64,000 bases of DNA from Bin55 sp965205545 (GTDB taxonomy: Bacteria; Pseudomonadota; Gammaproteobacteria; Pseudomonadales; Azotimanducaceae): contig OZ242170.1 in assembly GCA_965205545.1 (NCBI GenBank), positions 3,038,001 through 3,102,000 on the forward strand, read 5' to 3'. The translations under genes were made by a program, and so were the position numbers. Positions 1-8,697 of this stretch are shown piece after piece. How positions within the stretch are numbered: the first letter of the stretch is position 1; each line of letters starts with the position of its first letter. Under the pieces are notes generated by a model. That model did not search any database, had not been told where the DNA came from, and saw nothing but the letters and a program-made list of their open reading frames with translations.

Positions 1-1009
1 TTTCTAAGGCGGCATGTGCGAGTCCGTGGTCGCCGAGGTCGATGCGGTTTTCCCAAGAAATCGTTCTACGAGAACCGACGTTGTGATTCGTTCGGTTGCC
101 ATTGGATAGGTTACCTACATAGGTTCGGGAATTAGCGACCTGCAATCTTGGCGCCCAAACCTCCGAAACGGCGTATGACGCTCTCACCATGAGTGTTGTG
201 CGTTGTGTAGCTACCTGAAGTGGTCCGTCTCCAAGATAGGGATCGTAATCCGAAAGTGAATCCAGCCAACGGATAGCTGCTGAGCTCTCCCAGCCCAATT
301 TTGCTACGCCTCCATGGAGATTGACTGATCGTTGCTCTAGACCATCGGACTCACCACCATTCCGATTTGCGTTGAATCCCGTGTTTCTACGATCCAGAAC
401 GGATACCCGAGCGAATCGGCTTCCCTCTTTAAGGGACCAATCGGCTGATACACCTCGGTGATCTTGTGTTCCAAGATCGACATCCATGAGAGCTTGGTTG
501 CGAGTGGGTCGTGTGTCCAAATAAACGACACCAGCAAGCGCGTCGCTTCCCCAAATGGAACTACTCGGACCTTTGAGTACTTCAATTCGTTCTAGGGCGA
601 CTGGTGTTAAAGCTCCGAAGTTGAACTCCGAGGCTGGATCATTGGCGTTGATTCCGTCGATGAGCACAAGCGTGTGGTTCGCTTCTGCGCCGCGTATGCG
701 CACTTGAGCTAGCGTGGCTGGATTTCCCGTCGTCGAAACCGCAATACCGGGAATTGACCGGAGCAAATCTACCACGTTGAGGTAGTTGGGCTCAAGGTCT
801 GGACGTATTACAACAACCGCACGGTCCTCAGTCTCAGATCTGCTGGCGCTGACAACGGTCGTGGTGATTTCTTCCGTGGACTCCTCGGATTCTGTTGAGT
901 TCTCGGATTGGGCAATGAGACATCCTGCAACCATAGTCGCACCCGCCAGGATGCTGAGTAGCTGTAGCGGTCGCAATCTGAGATTGGGGCAGAAGGTAGT
1001 TGATACCAT
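1..1009 (-). CDS. TonB-dependent receptor, BtuB-like, N-terminal part (cut by window edge)
   Basis: This gene encodes an outer-membrane, TonB-dependent transporter; only the N-terminal part (about 336 residues) lies in the window and the C-terminal barrel runs off the left edge. The frame is open throughout. After a hydrophobic signal sequence, a TonB-box-like segment (EEITTTVVSAS) precedes a plug domain with DLLRSIPGIAV, VRIRGAEANHTLVLIDG and the hallmark ERIEVLKGPSSSIWG, followed by ALAGVV. This plug is most like BtuB/vitamin-type receptors, but the substrate cannot be told. The ATG at 1009 has a GAGG six bases upstream; in-frame ATGs at 1051 and 1060 lack any Shine-Dalgarno match. I saw no cobalamin riboswitch upstream, although only about 140 bases separate it from the next gene. 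Confidence 0.88.
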   Translation of the reverse strand, partial: MVSTTFCPNLRLRPLQLLSILAGATMVAGCLIAQSENSTESEESTEEITTTVVSASRSETEDRAVVVIRPDLEPNYLNVVDLLRSIPGIAVSTTGNPATLAQVRIRGAEANHTLVLIDGINANDPASEFNFGALTPVALERIEVLKGPSSSIWGSDALAGVVYLDTRPTRNQALMDVDLGTQDHRGVSADWSLKEGSRFARVSVLDRRNTGFNANRNGGESDGLEQRSVNLHGGVAKLGWESSAAIRWLDSLSDYDPYLGDGPLQVATQRTTLMVRASYAVSEVWAPRLQVANSRTYVGNLSNGNRTNHNVGSRRTISWENRIDLGDHGLAHAALE

Positions 1010-1199
1010 CGTTAGCCTCATACTTTCGTCTAAATTTGAACGAGAAAGCATAGCAAACATAGTATGAATTTAATTTTAGGAATCTGGGTATACCATTGAA
1101 TCAATCTCATACTAATGGAATCACCGAAACAGGCGGCTTGCGCACATGGTTTTTTGGGTTATGTTGTTTTCCTTCAGAACCGAAAAACTTTCAAGCTCC

Positions 1200-2867
1200 T
1201 TATTCCAGGTCGTCGTCGCACAGCGAACTCACTTGATTGGATGACGAAATGGCCGGGTATGAAGGAAAGAGCTGGGCATCATTGAAATAGTAGACAATCA
1301 TCCCATTCGGCATAAGAAAAACCCGAATTCCTGATAAGCCACTCATGTTTGGCACCCAAGTCTCACATTCTTCAAGATCCGTGACCAACTCGTGCGCGGG
1401 AATGGCCCACATACCGTTGTTGTATCGCATGCCCACTACTCGAGTGTCTATGCCTCGATCCGAATCAAGACGTTGAAGAGTTGCGTTCAGTAGCGTCGTA
1501 TCAACGAGTGTCTTGTCATTCACGGTTCCATGGTCCAGCAACATGAAACGAGCAAGCTTGACAATAGAGTCGGTATCCCACCACATGCCGTAGCCGCCAT
1601 ATGCTCTTCCCGTATTGGGTTGATCAGCTTCGTAGGTTCTACGAGTGCCTAATACAGCTGGAGACAGCCCTATGGGGCGGTAAATGCGGTCAGTAACGAA
1701 CTCAAACGAATCGCTATAACCGTAGCCATTGGTTTGCAGAAATCGATCCAATACTGTTACGAGAATGTAGGTGTCAGCGGTTTGGTAGACAAATCGAGTC
1801 CCAGCTTCTGCGCCATTCTCCCATGACAACGCGGCATCAAGTTTTGCCGCCGCGTCAATCAGACCATAAAAGTTTCCAGGTGCGGGATCAATCAACGGTA
1901 AATCGACTTCGAAGTTCCCCGATGTCATGTCTACTAAATGATCAAAGGTAACGTCGTCCCAAGACCCCGGCGAGTCGCCAGTTTCTGGCAAGTAGTCGAC
2001 GACATTCTCATCACTGACTGGAGGTTGCCTATCCAAAGAAAGATGCATCAACACAAGCGGTGGAAATACAGATTTCGCCGTGGAGAACGAAGTCAACAGC
2101 ATGTGATCACAATAGGGGTATGGTTCGCTGCGAGTCCGACACTCCGTGCGATAGTGGACTCCTTCATAGAAAATTCCCGCTACGGCGAGATCGTGGTCGA
2201 GAGGCAATCCACTCAAGAAATCTTCGGCGTCTACTTCGTACTTTTCGGTAAAGGCGTCGAAAGTCGCGATTGGCAGTCGACCTTCAGTCTCGATCAGGAA
2301 CTCGTGACTTAACTCTTCCTTGCCGTCGACTTCGCGCAATGCGAAATCGACTTGAACCTCTCCTGACATATTGAATTTATGAAAGTGGCACGTCTCTTGA
2401 TCAATCCGAATTGACGCTTGATCAATTTGAGATTCGTCGAATCGAAACTTTAAGATGCCGTTGTGCGTGCAATTCACCCATCGGTTTATGAGTGTGAACG
2501 GAAGGCTAGCCCAGTTCTCGTCGCCATCGGACCAAGACTTTCCGGGGCTCACAATGTAGTCGAATAGCGAATGGGTCGAGATTTGGAGCGTACGGGGCCG
2601 TGGAACTACCGAACGATCGACAGAAATTACATCGAATTCCATAACCGGCAAGGTTGTTCCGGCCGAAGGTAGCCACGTTTCTCTGTATACCTCAGTAAGG
2701 TCTAGATCAGTGCCGATGACTTTGATTGTCCCTTCAAGAGGCATTGACGCAGGAGTATCTAGTGGTGCATCGGTGCTTGCCTCAACTGGAATTGGTGCGA
2801 ACCCGAGCACTCCGACCAGAATTGCAAGGAAAGGGAACCCGACCCCTATCGATCGCGATTCGACCAC
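1200..2867 (-). CDS. Secreted serine hydrolase, beta-lactamase/penicillin-binding (class C) family
   Basis: A 555-residue exported protein with an N-terminal hydrophobic signal segment (residues about 9-30). The C-terminal half resembles the PF00144 serine hydrolases: STAK at 262-265 fits the catalytic S-x-x-K motif, and a YQTAD segment near 357 sits where the catalytic Tyr motif is expected. The first 230 residues look like a separate beta-rich domain. Members of this family act as esterases, carboxypeptidases or amidases; the substrate is unknown. It starts with GTG at 2867, with AAGGA nine bases upstream, and this start lies inside the 3' end of cysS (22-base overlap), so translation is probably coupled to cysS. 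Family call good, specific function open. Confidence 0.75.
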   Translation of the reverse strand: MVESRSIGVGFPFLAILVGVLGFAPIPVEASTDAPLDTPASMPLEGTIKVIGTDLDLTEVYRETWLPSAGTTLPVMEFDVISVDRSVVPRPRTLQISTHSLFDYIVSPGKSWSDGDENWASLPFTLINRWVNCTHNGILKFRFDESQIDQASIRIDQETCHFHKFNMSGEVQVDFALREVDGKEELSHEFLIETEGRLPIATFDAFTEKYEVDAEDFLSGLPLDHDLAVAGIFYEGVHYRTECRTRSEPYPYCDHMLLTSFSTAKSVFPPLVLMHLSLDRQPPVSDENVVDYLPETGDSPGSWDDVTFDHLVDMTSGNFEVDLPLIDPAPGNFYGLIDAAAKLDAALSWENGAEAGTRFVYQTADTYILVTVLDRFLQTNGYGYSDSFEFVTDRIYRPIGLSPAVLGTRRTYEADQPNTGRAYGGYGMWWDTDSIVKLARFMLLDHGTVNDKTLVDTTLLNATLQRLDSDRGIDTRVVGMRYNNGMWAIPAHELVTDLEECETWVPNMSGLSGIRVFLMPNGMIVYYFNDAQLFPSYPAISSSNQVSSLCDDDLE

Positions 2868-4258
2868 CTGGTTCCGTCCTTCGTATCTTCGATTTCGATT
2901 CCACGCGAAGCGAGCTCCTCTCTAATCTCGTCGGCTCTCGCAAAGTCTCTCCTCGCGCGTGCTTCATCCCGTTCTACCAGCATGCTCTCGATAGTTTCTG
3001 CATCTATCTGTTCGGAAGATCCAAAATAGTCTGATGGGGTGCGGTTCAAGAGGCCTAACAACCAAGCCCCAGCAAGCAGTTTCTCACTTAATTGGCGCAT
3101 CGTGCCAGTATTTTGCGTCTGTTGAATCTCCCTAGCAATTGCATGAAGTTCAGCAAGAGCTCTAGGCGTATGCAAGTCGTCGGACAGAGCGGCCACCACA
3201 GAATCAGGAAAGATCTCCAAAGGCGAATGACTGAAATCCGCACACGTTCGCTCTTCGGCACCGGTCTTCTCCGCTACATGACGTAGAGATCGGTAGAGCG
3301 TATCAATACTCCTTCGCGATTGGTCAAGAAGACGTTCATTCCAAAGTAGGCTTTGTCGGTAGTGTCCAGTCAATAGAGCGTACCGAATAGTCTCGTTGCT
3401 ATGCAATGATCGCAGGTGCTTGATTGAAACAACATTGCCTAGGCTCTTGGACATTTTGCGCCCACCTAGATTTAGCATTCCGTTGTGCATCCAGTAGTTG
3501 ACATAGTCGACACCGTCTTCAACGCAGCATCCCTGTGCAATCTCATTTTCGTTGTGAGGGAAGACGAGGTCGCTGCCCGCGCCGTGTATATCGATCGTAG
3601 GACCCAAGTGTTCTCGAATCATGGCTGAGCACTCTATGTGCCAACCTGGCCGGCCTCGTCCCCATGGACTCGCCCAACCTGGCAATTCTGCGGACGATGG
3701 CTTCCACAGTACGAAGTCCTTGGGATCTCTCTTGTAGGGCGCGACTTCAACCCTGGCGCCATCAATCATGTCTTCCAGAGATCGATTCGACAGCCTGCCA
3801 TATTCGGGAAATGACTGCACACTGAACAACACATGGCCCTCTGCTACGTATGCGTGGCCCCGTTCCAATAGCCTCTCGATCATGTCGGCGATTTCTGGAA
3901 GAAGCATTGTGGGACGTGGCTCTATGTCGGGAGCAAGTACATACAGTGCGTCCATGTCTTCGTGGAATGCCTCAATGAATCGCTCTGTTAGCTGATCGTA
4001 CGGCTCATTGTTTTCCAAAGACGCAGCGATTATCTTGTCTTCTATATCAGTAATGTTGCGTACATAGGTTACTTTCGGATACACGATCCGCATCAATCGC
4101 ACGAACACATCGAACACAACGGCTGAAAGGCCGTTACCAATGTGAATGTAGTCGTAGACCGTTGGTCCGCAAACGTAGATGGTCACGTTGCTTGAATCGA
4201 TGGGTTCGAACACGCGCTTGCGGCGCGCTCGGGTGTCGTAGATGTAAACCTTCACCAT
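2846..4258 (-). CDS. cysS: Cysteine--tRNA ligase
   Basis: Class I cytoplasmic aminoacyl-tRNA synthetase that charges tRNA-Cys. At 470 residues it matches the usual length (about 460). The sequence shows the HIGH-type signature as HIGN just after the zinc-binding C30 (GPTVYDYIHIGN), further zinc ligands in GWHIEC and around HNENEIAQ, and the KMSKS loop as GRKMSKSLGN. The C-terminal anticodon-binding helical domain ends with GIEIEDTKDGTRW, typical of the family. The ATG at 4258 gives the expected MVKVYIYDT start. The gene's 3' end overlaps a serine hydrolase gene by 22 bases. The 98-base gap upstream to pepA contains a short TCCGGT/ACCGGA hairpin. Confidence 0.97.
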   Translation of the reverse strand: MVKVYIYDTRARRKRVFEPIDSSNVTIYVCGPTVYDYIHIGNGLSAVVFDVFVRLMRIVYPKVTYVRNITDIEDKIIAASLENNEPYDQLTERFIEAFHEDMDALYVLAPDIEPRPTMLLPEIADMIERLLERGHAYVAEGHVLFSVQSFPEYGRLSNRSLEDMIDGARVEVAPYKRDPKDFVLWKPSSAELPGWASPWGRGRPGWHIECSAMIREHLGPTIDIHGAGSDLVFPHNENEIAQGCCVEDGVDYVNYWMHNGMLNLGGRKMSKSLGNVVSIKHLRSLHSNETIRYALLTGHYRQSLLWNERLLDQSRRSIDTLYRSLRHVAEKTGAEERTCADFSHSPLEIFPDSVVAALSDDLHTPRALAELHAIAREIQQTQNTGTMRQLSEKLLAGAWLLGLLNRTPSDYFGSSEQIDAETIESMLVERDEARARRDFARADEIREELASRGIEIEDTKDGTRWSNRDR

Positions 4259-4289
4259 GACAGGAGCTTCAGTGCATCAGTAAGAGGTG

Positions 4290-4316
4290 GTATCCGGTCC
4301 GTCAATCGAACCGGAC
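4290..4316 (-). other. Short hairpin between pepA and cysS
   Basis: On the minus strand the pepA-cysS gap contains TCCGGT and ACCGGA arms separated by about 11 bases. No T-run follows, so it is not a good intrinsic terminator. It could be a weak attenuator or an RNA-processing site, or chance. Confidence 0.25.
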
Positions 4317-4356
4317 GACACTATGGACAATCTGAGCCTGTTTTTGTTCGCAGTGG

Positions 4357-5730
4357 TTAGCTTGCTACACCATACCTCTGTTGCAGGTAGTGAAACACGG
4401 CACGCAATGCCATCGCCTCTCCACCGGAAGGATGTGCAGGTCGCGTGCTAGTGTTGCTGCCCATTAGATCGAAGTGAACCCAAGGAATACCTGCTACGAA
4501 GTGCTCCAAGAACAAAGCAGCTGTAATAGCACCGCCCATCGATTGGCTGCCGATGTTTGACAGATCGGCTATAGACTTCTTCAACGACTCTCGGTAGCCA
4601 TCGTACAGAGGCAACCGCCAAATTGGATCAAGAACGTTTTCTCCGGCATCCAAGAGCCCATTCGCAACTTCGTCATCATTCGAAAACATTGCGGAGATGT
4701 CGGCACCGACTGCTGTTCGAGCCGCTCCTGTCAAGGTTGAGAAATCGATCATGAGCTCAGGCTGAGACTCAGCAGCAAGCGCCAACGCATCACAAAGAAT
4801 CAGACGACCCTCGGCATCGGTGTTTCCCACTTCCACTGTGGTGCCCTTGTAGGTCGTTATGACATCTCCGGGGTGGTAGGCATTGCTGGAAACGGCGTTT
4901 TCCACTGCGGGAATCAATACGCGAAGATGAACATCTAGATTGCGATACATAATGAGCTGAGCAAGTCCTAGGGTAATGGCTGCACCGGCCATGTCCTTCT
5001 TCATCTCTCGCATACCTGCTGCCGACTTGAGGTCTAGCCCTCCAGAATCAAAGCAAACGCCTTTGCCGAGAATTGTGACTTTCGGAGAGTCGTCGTTGCC
5101 CCATGTGAAGTCCAAGAGCCTCGGGGCGGAGCAGCTCGCCCGTCCCACACTGTGAATTGTTCGAAATCCCGCATGCAACAATTCATCTCCACGAGTAACG
5201 TTAAGGCTCACGTCGAACTTTGAGCAGACATTCTCGACAGCACTCTCCAGTTGATCGGGCAATAGGTCGCCAGCTGAAGTGTTGATTAGGTCGCGAGCCA
5301 GGTTCATGGAGCTCAGCTCTTCATCTATCGACTTGTGATCCGGACCAACGAAAAGACGAGGTCTTTCGTCCGTCTTCTTTTCCTTGGTCTTGTACTTGGA
5401 AAACTGGTAAGAACCCATCCCCCAGCCCAAAGCTAGCGTGTAGATGGATTCGGGAGCTACGCCGTCGAGCCGGTATTCGCCGGCGGGCAGTCTTTGGGAT
5501 AGTGATCCGATGCTTTCCACGGTAACGGATTTGCCTATTCCAGCAACGATGCGTGCTGGAAATCCACGCTCGTCAGGGACAGTGAAGTAATGGTTGGCAG
5601 TGCCTTTGAACTTCGAGCGATCGGCCCAGGCCAATACGAGGTCGCTTTGGTTATTGCGCCATTCTTTGACATCACTCGACGAAACCAGCTCGATGGGTGT
5701 AGCGCTTTCCGAAGCTTCAAAAACTAACAT
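4357..5730 (-). CDS. pepA: Leucyl aminopeptidase family protein (M17)
   Basis: Cytosolic metallo-aminopeptidase of the M17 family, which removes N-terminal residues in peptide turnover; some relatives also bind DNA. The 457-residue protein is a little shorter than E. coli PepA (503). The C-terminal catalytic domain carries the metal/substrate segments GKGVCFDSGGLDLK, DMAGAA and the family signature NTDAEGRL, all intact. The N-terminal domain is divergent. The ATG at 5730 gives MLVFEASES. It lies upstream of cysS in the same direction (98-base gap). In many gammaproteobacteria pepA adjoins holC and valS, which are not seen here, so a PepB-like paralogue is also possible. Confidence 0.9.
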   Translation of the reverse strand: MLVFEASESATPIELVSSSDVKEWRNNQSDLVLAWADRSKFKGTANHYFTVPDERGFPARIVAGIGKSVTVESIGSLSQRLPAGEYRLDGVAPESIYTLALGWGMGSYQFSKYKTKEKKTDERPRLFVGPDHKSIDEELSSMNLARDLINTSAGDLLPDQLESAVENVCSKFDVSLNVTRGDELLHAGFRTIHSVGRASCSAPRLLDFTWGNDDSPKVTILGKGVCFDSGGLDLKSAAGMREMKKDMAGAAITLGLAQLIMYRNLDVHLRVLIPAVENAVSSNAYHPGDVITTYKGTTVEVGNTDAEGRLILCDALALAAESQPELMIDFSTLTGAARTAVGADISAMFSNDDEVANGLLDAGENVLDPIWRLPLYDGYRESLKKSIADLSNIGSQSMGGAITAALFLEHFVAGIPWVHFDLMGSNTSTRPAHPSGGEAMALRAVFHYLQQRYGVAS

Positions 5731-5895
5731 GTAGACTCCCGATTCAGGGTGGCGAACGAAGTGGCGGAATTGCGAATACTACACTAACAATTTGTCCATG
5801 ATTGGTAGAGCCATTCGCAATGGACTCATAGGTGATCAATGTACATTGGTATCCGGGCGCTTGCACATTCGATTGCTTTGCGGGACGGCATCGTC

Positions 5896-6876
5896 CTAGC
5901 TACTCATTTTCGCGGCGAGCTGGTCTGCGCGATAGCTTGAGCGCACGAGAGGACCCGCTGCAACATCGCTGAATCCCAGCGACAACGCAGTTTCCCGGTA
6001 TTTGGTAAATTCATCGGGATGCACCCATTTGGCAACGGGCAAATGATTCTTCGTAGGTCGCAAGTATTGACCGAGCGTCAGAAAGTCAACTTCGTGACTT
6101 CGCAAGTCTTCAATGGCTTCAAGCACCTCACATTCACTCTCGCCCAAGCCGAGCATAAGGCTTGACTTGGTGAAGACCGTGCCAGATTGCTTGGCGTGAC
6201 GCAGCACTTCTAGCGTCTGCTCGTAACCGGCTTTAGGATCCCGCACCTTTCTTGTTAGCCGACGCACGGTCTCCAAGTTTTGCGCAAACACCTTTACCGA
6301 TGTGCTTACCACAATGTCGACTGAATCGAGGTCCCCTCGAAAGTCCGGTGTTAACGCTTCGATAGAGGTGCTTGGATTCTTGTCGTGAATGGCTTCAATG
6401 CACGCTGCGTAGTGCGAAGCGCCTCCGTCCGGTAGGTCGTCGCGGTCCACTGAGGTCAATACAACATACTTGAGGTTCATTAGCGACACTGCCTTAGCAC
6501 AGTTTTCCGGCTCGTTTTCATCCAGCCAACCGTGGGGATTTCCGGTGTCTACGGCGCAGAATCGACATGCTCGCGTACAGACAGACCCCATGAGCATAAG
6601 AGTCGCAGTTCCGTTGCTCCAACACTCGCCGACGTTGGGACAGTGCGATTCCGAGCAGACGGTGTTGAGCGAATTTTGAACTACTGCCTGATGCACTTTG
6701 CGGTATTGTTTGCCGCTTGGAATGCGGACACGGAGCCAGTCTGGCTTGCGCGCTGCCACTCCCACGCTAACCGATGGTATTAGCTTCGCGGCGCTATTCG
6801 ACGGGATGCCGTCGCGAATTGCAGTAAACCCCTGAGCGGTCTTGTATTTGAGTCCGCTTTGCACTTTAGAGTCCAT
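5896..6876 (-). CDS. lipA: Lipoyl synthase
   Basis: Radical-SAM enzyme that inserts two sulfurs into protein-bound octanoyl groups to make lipoyl cofactor. The 326-residue protein has both iron-sulfur motifs: the auxiliary cluster cysteines C74, C79 and C85 (VCSESHCPNVGECW) and the radical-SAM CxxxCxxC at C100, C104 and C107 (CTRACRFC). The C-terminal RSSYRAD contains the conserved serine that ligates the auxiliary cluster. lipB, the usual partner, is not adjacent in this window. The start at 6876 gives a roughly 45-residue leader before the conserved KPDWLRV, normal for the family. Confidence 0.97.
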   Translation of the reverse strand: MDSKVQSGLKYKTAQGFTAIRDGIPSNSAAKLIPSVSVGVAARKPDWLRVRIPSGKQYRKVHQAVVQNSLNTVCSESHCPNVGECWSNGTATLMLMGSVCTRACRFCAVDTGNPHGWLDENEPENCAKAVSLMNLKYVVLTSVDRDDLPDGGASHYAACIEAIHDKNPSTSIEALTPDFRGDLDSVDIVVSTSVKVFAQNLETVRRLTRKVRDPKAGYEQTLEVLRHAKQSGTVFTKSSLMLGLGESECEVLEAIEDLRSHEVDFLTLGQYLRPTKNHLPVAKWVHPDEFTKYRETALSLGFSDVAAGPLVRSSYRADQLAAKMSS

Positions 6877-7035
6877 TACATGATTGTAAGAACGCTCGAC
6901 TAGACATCTACCTTTGAAACTTGGGATAGAGTTTCAGCGGGGTGGTTGCCTTGCTATACCCATTAGCGAGAATTACTCGCAGCTAAGGAAATTTTCCGTT
7001 AATCACTAGAAAAGCTCGCCTACGAGAAGGAAATT

Positions 7036-8376
7036 CTAGTCTTTGCTCTTGCCAAATAATCGACCTTCAAGCGCAACTCGCTGCAAATAAGCCTGCTGCT
7101 CATTTAACTTACCTTCAGCCAATGCGTCGTCTATCTCATTCAAGCCAGATTCGTAGTGCTCAAGCAGCTCAATCCATTGCTCCAGGTCTTCTTTCTGTTC
7201 CTTTGCTTCTTCTGAAGTAAGCGAGCCACTTCTCTCTGCGTGCTCAATCTTTTCAATCGCAGCCGCTAAATCACGAAGCTCCTGCTTGATATTGAACCCG
7301 TCGTCTCCTTTACTCTTTTCCAATCCAGGCGAATTGAAGTCTGCCTTGAAGGGATAGTCGTCGCCGACAATTCGTCCCGGTTCGGAGTCAGCAGGAGGGA
7401 CAATCCAATGACAGTCTTCAGTTTTCTCCGGAGTGTTTGTCCAACAGTCCATCAACTCCTCAAAGTCGTCGCTGAACTTCCCCGGACGGCCTGGAGGCAT
7501 CTCTTCATGTGGATTCCAACCGGCCCGCATAAACATGTTAAGTGTTGCCATGCCGATCCTATGACACCCCACGCACCCATTCCTTTCTATAAAGATTGTT
7601 CGCATGTCCCAATTCTCGCCACCTATCACGTAATACGGCAAATCACTCTCAAATTCCATGTCTCGTGTGCGTACAACTGGTACGACGGGTCTGCCAGTCT
7701 CAGGATTCTTGGCTGCGTCAATGAAGGAGTTGTGGATGAATGGGTCGTTTTGGTGGCACCCTACACACTGAATCATTCCAGGAGTGCGAAAAGCTCGATT
7801 GAACTCGTCGGGATCGTCGATCCAAGGCATGACTCCCTTCAATCGGTGCGTTTCCTCATCCAGGTAGGCCCAGGGCTCAATTGCGTCGCTGCTCTCAAAG
7901 AATGCAGTAGCACCAATCACCTTGTGATAGCCAATCATTTGCACAGACCCAGTAATCCCCTTGTCGTGCTGAGTAGAGTTTCGACCGAATGCTACCCAGA
8001 CAACCTCTGGTAACGGGTTGCCGTCCGCGCTCCTTCCGTCATAACTCTGTACAACGGAACCAGATATACACCCCTTTCCCAGCCTGCTCGGATTGTCGCA
8101 TTCTTCGAATACACCATGTACCTGTACGCCATCAACGTACAGAGGCATTTCTATCGCTTCGCCCAGATCAACCTTGGGTGGTACACCCAAGATGGGCTCG
8201 ACCATCTGCGCGTACTCCCAAGCCGTTGGCGGAAAGTTGTGTCCGTCTTTTTTGGCTGAAATCTTCAGATGGTCGTCTTTCTCGCTTGCTAGTCCAGCGA
8301 TGGCCACTAGGCCCACCACGATTGTGGCTAAAGCTAATGTGGCAGTGTTTGGAATTTTGGATGAAAAGAGGGTCAT
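7036..8376 (-). CDS. Membrane-anchored di-haem c-type cytochrome, unknown role
   Basis: I do not recognise a named family. From the ATG at 8376 the protein is 446 residues, with an N-terminal hydrophobic segment (about residues 11-29) that can act as signal peptide or anchor. Two haem-c binding motifs, both CVGCH, lie at 204-208 and 268-272, so a periplasmic electron carrier or oxidoreductase subunit is likely. A preceding pair of cysteines (CDNP...GC) may form a disulfide. The last 90 residues are highly charged and predicted helical. An in-frame TTG at 8418 would add 14 polar residues; neither start has a clear ribosome-binding site. It is divergent from the sterol-reductase-like gene, with about 320 bases between. 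Confidence 0.65.
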   Translation of the reverse strand: MTLFSSKIPNTATLALATIVVGLVAIAGLASEKDDHLKISAKKDGHNFPPTAWEYAQMVEPILGVPPKVDLGEAIEMPLYVDGVQVHGVFEECDNPSRLGKGCISGSVVQSYDGRSADGNPLPEVVWVAFGRNSTQHDKGITGSVQMIGYHKVIGATAFFESSDAIEPWAYLDEETHRLKGVMPWIDDPDEFNRAFRTPGMIQCVGCHQNDPFIHNSFIDAAKNPETGRPVVPVVRTRDMEFESDLPYYVIGGENWDMRTIFIERNGCVGCHRIGMATLNMFMRAGWNPHEEMPPGRPGKFSDDFEELMDCWTNTPEKTEDCHWIVPPADSEPGRIVGDDYPFKADFNSPGLEKSKGDDGFNIKQELRDLAAAIEKIEHAERSGSLTSEEAKEQKEDLEQWIELLEHYESGLNEIDDALAEGKLNEQQAYLQRVALEGRLFGKSKD

Positions 8377-8697
8377 CAAGGTGCTAGTTGAGTGCGTTTG
8401 ATCGGTATTGTCATTCAAGCAATTGAATGGTTGCTACCTGCATTCGACGCCGTGGCTCTAGTCTGGCTGCTGAGTCGGGTTGAGAACTGGTGTCTCAAGT
8501 ACCTGATTGCACAAGTATAAGAGTAGGGATGCACAACGGAAAAGTTGTTTCCATGTTTCGGCATCGAAGAGACTCTTCCACAGGGGCGGCCCGGGTCTCA
8601 ACGAGATGCAGTCTCCATTTGTGATCATGGTTCGGCCACAAACTTTCGTGTACCATCGAAAGCGAATCACTCTTGGTTGCCTTGCGAGGGAGTCGTG
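8377..8697. other. Divergent intergenic region
   Basis: This stretch separates the di-haem cytochrome gene (minus) from the sterol-reductase-like gene (plus) and must hold promoters for both. The only clear signal is the GAGGG at 8686-8690, seven bases before the ATG at 8698. Open frames here on both strands look like noise. Confidence 0.5.

Noticed and set aside
7408..8013. A 201-codon open frame on the plus strand
   Set aside because: It is antisense to the di-haem cytochrome gene, has no family features, and the opposite frame carries haem motifs.
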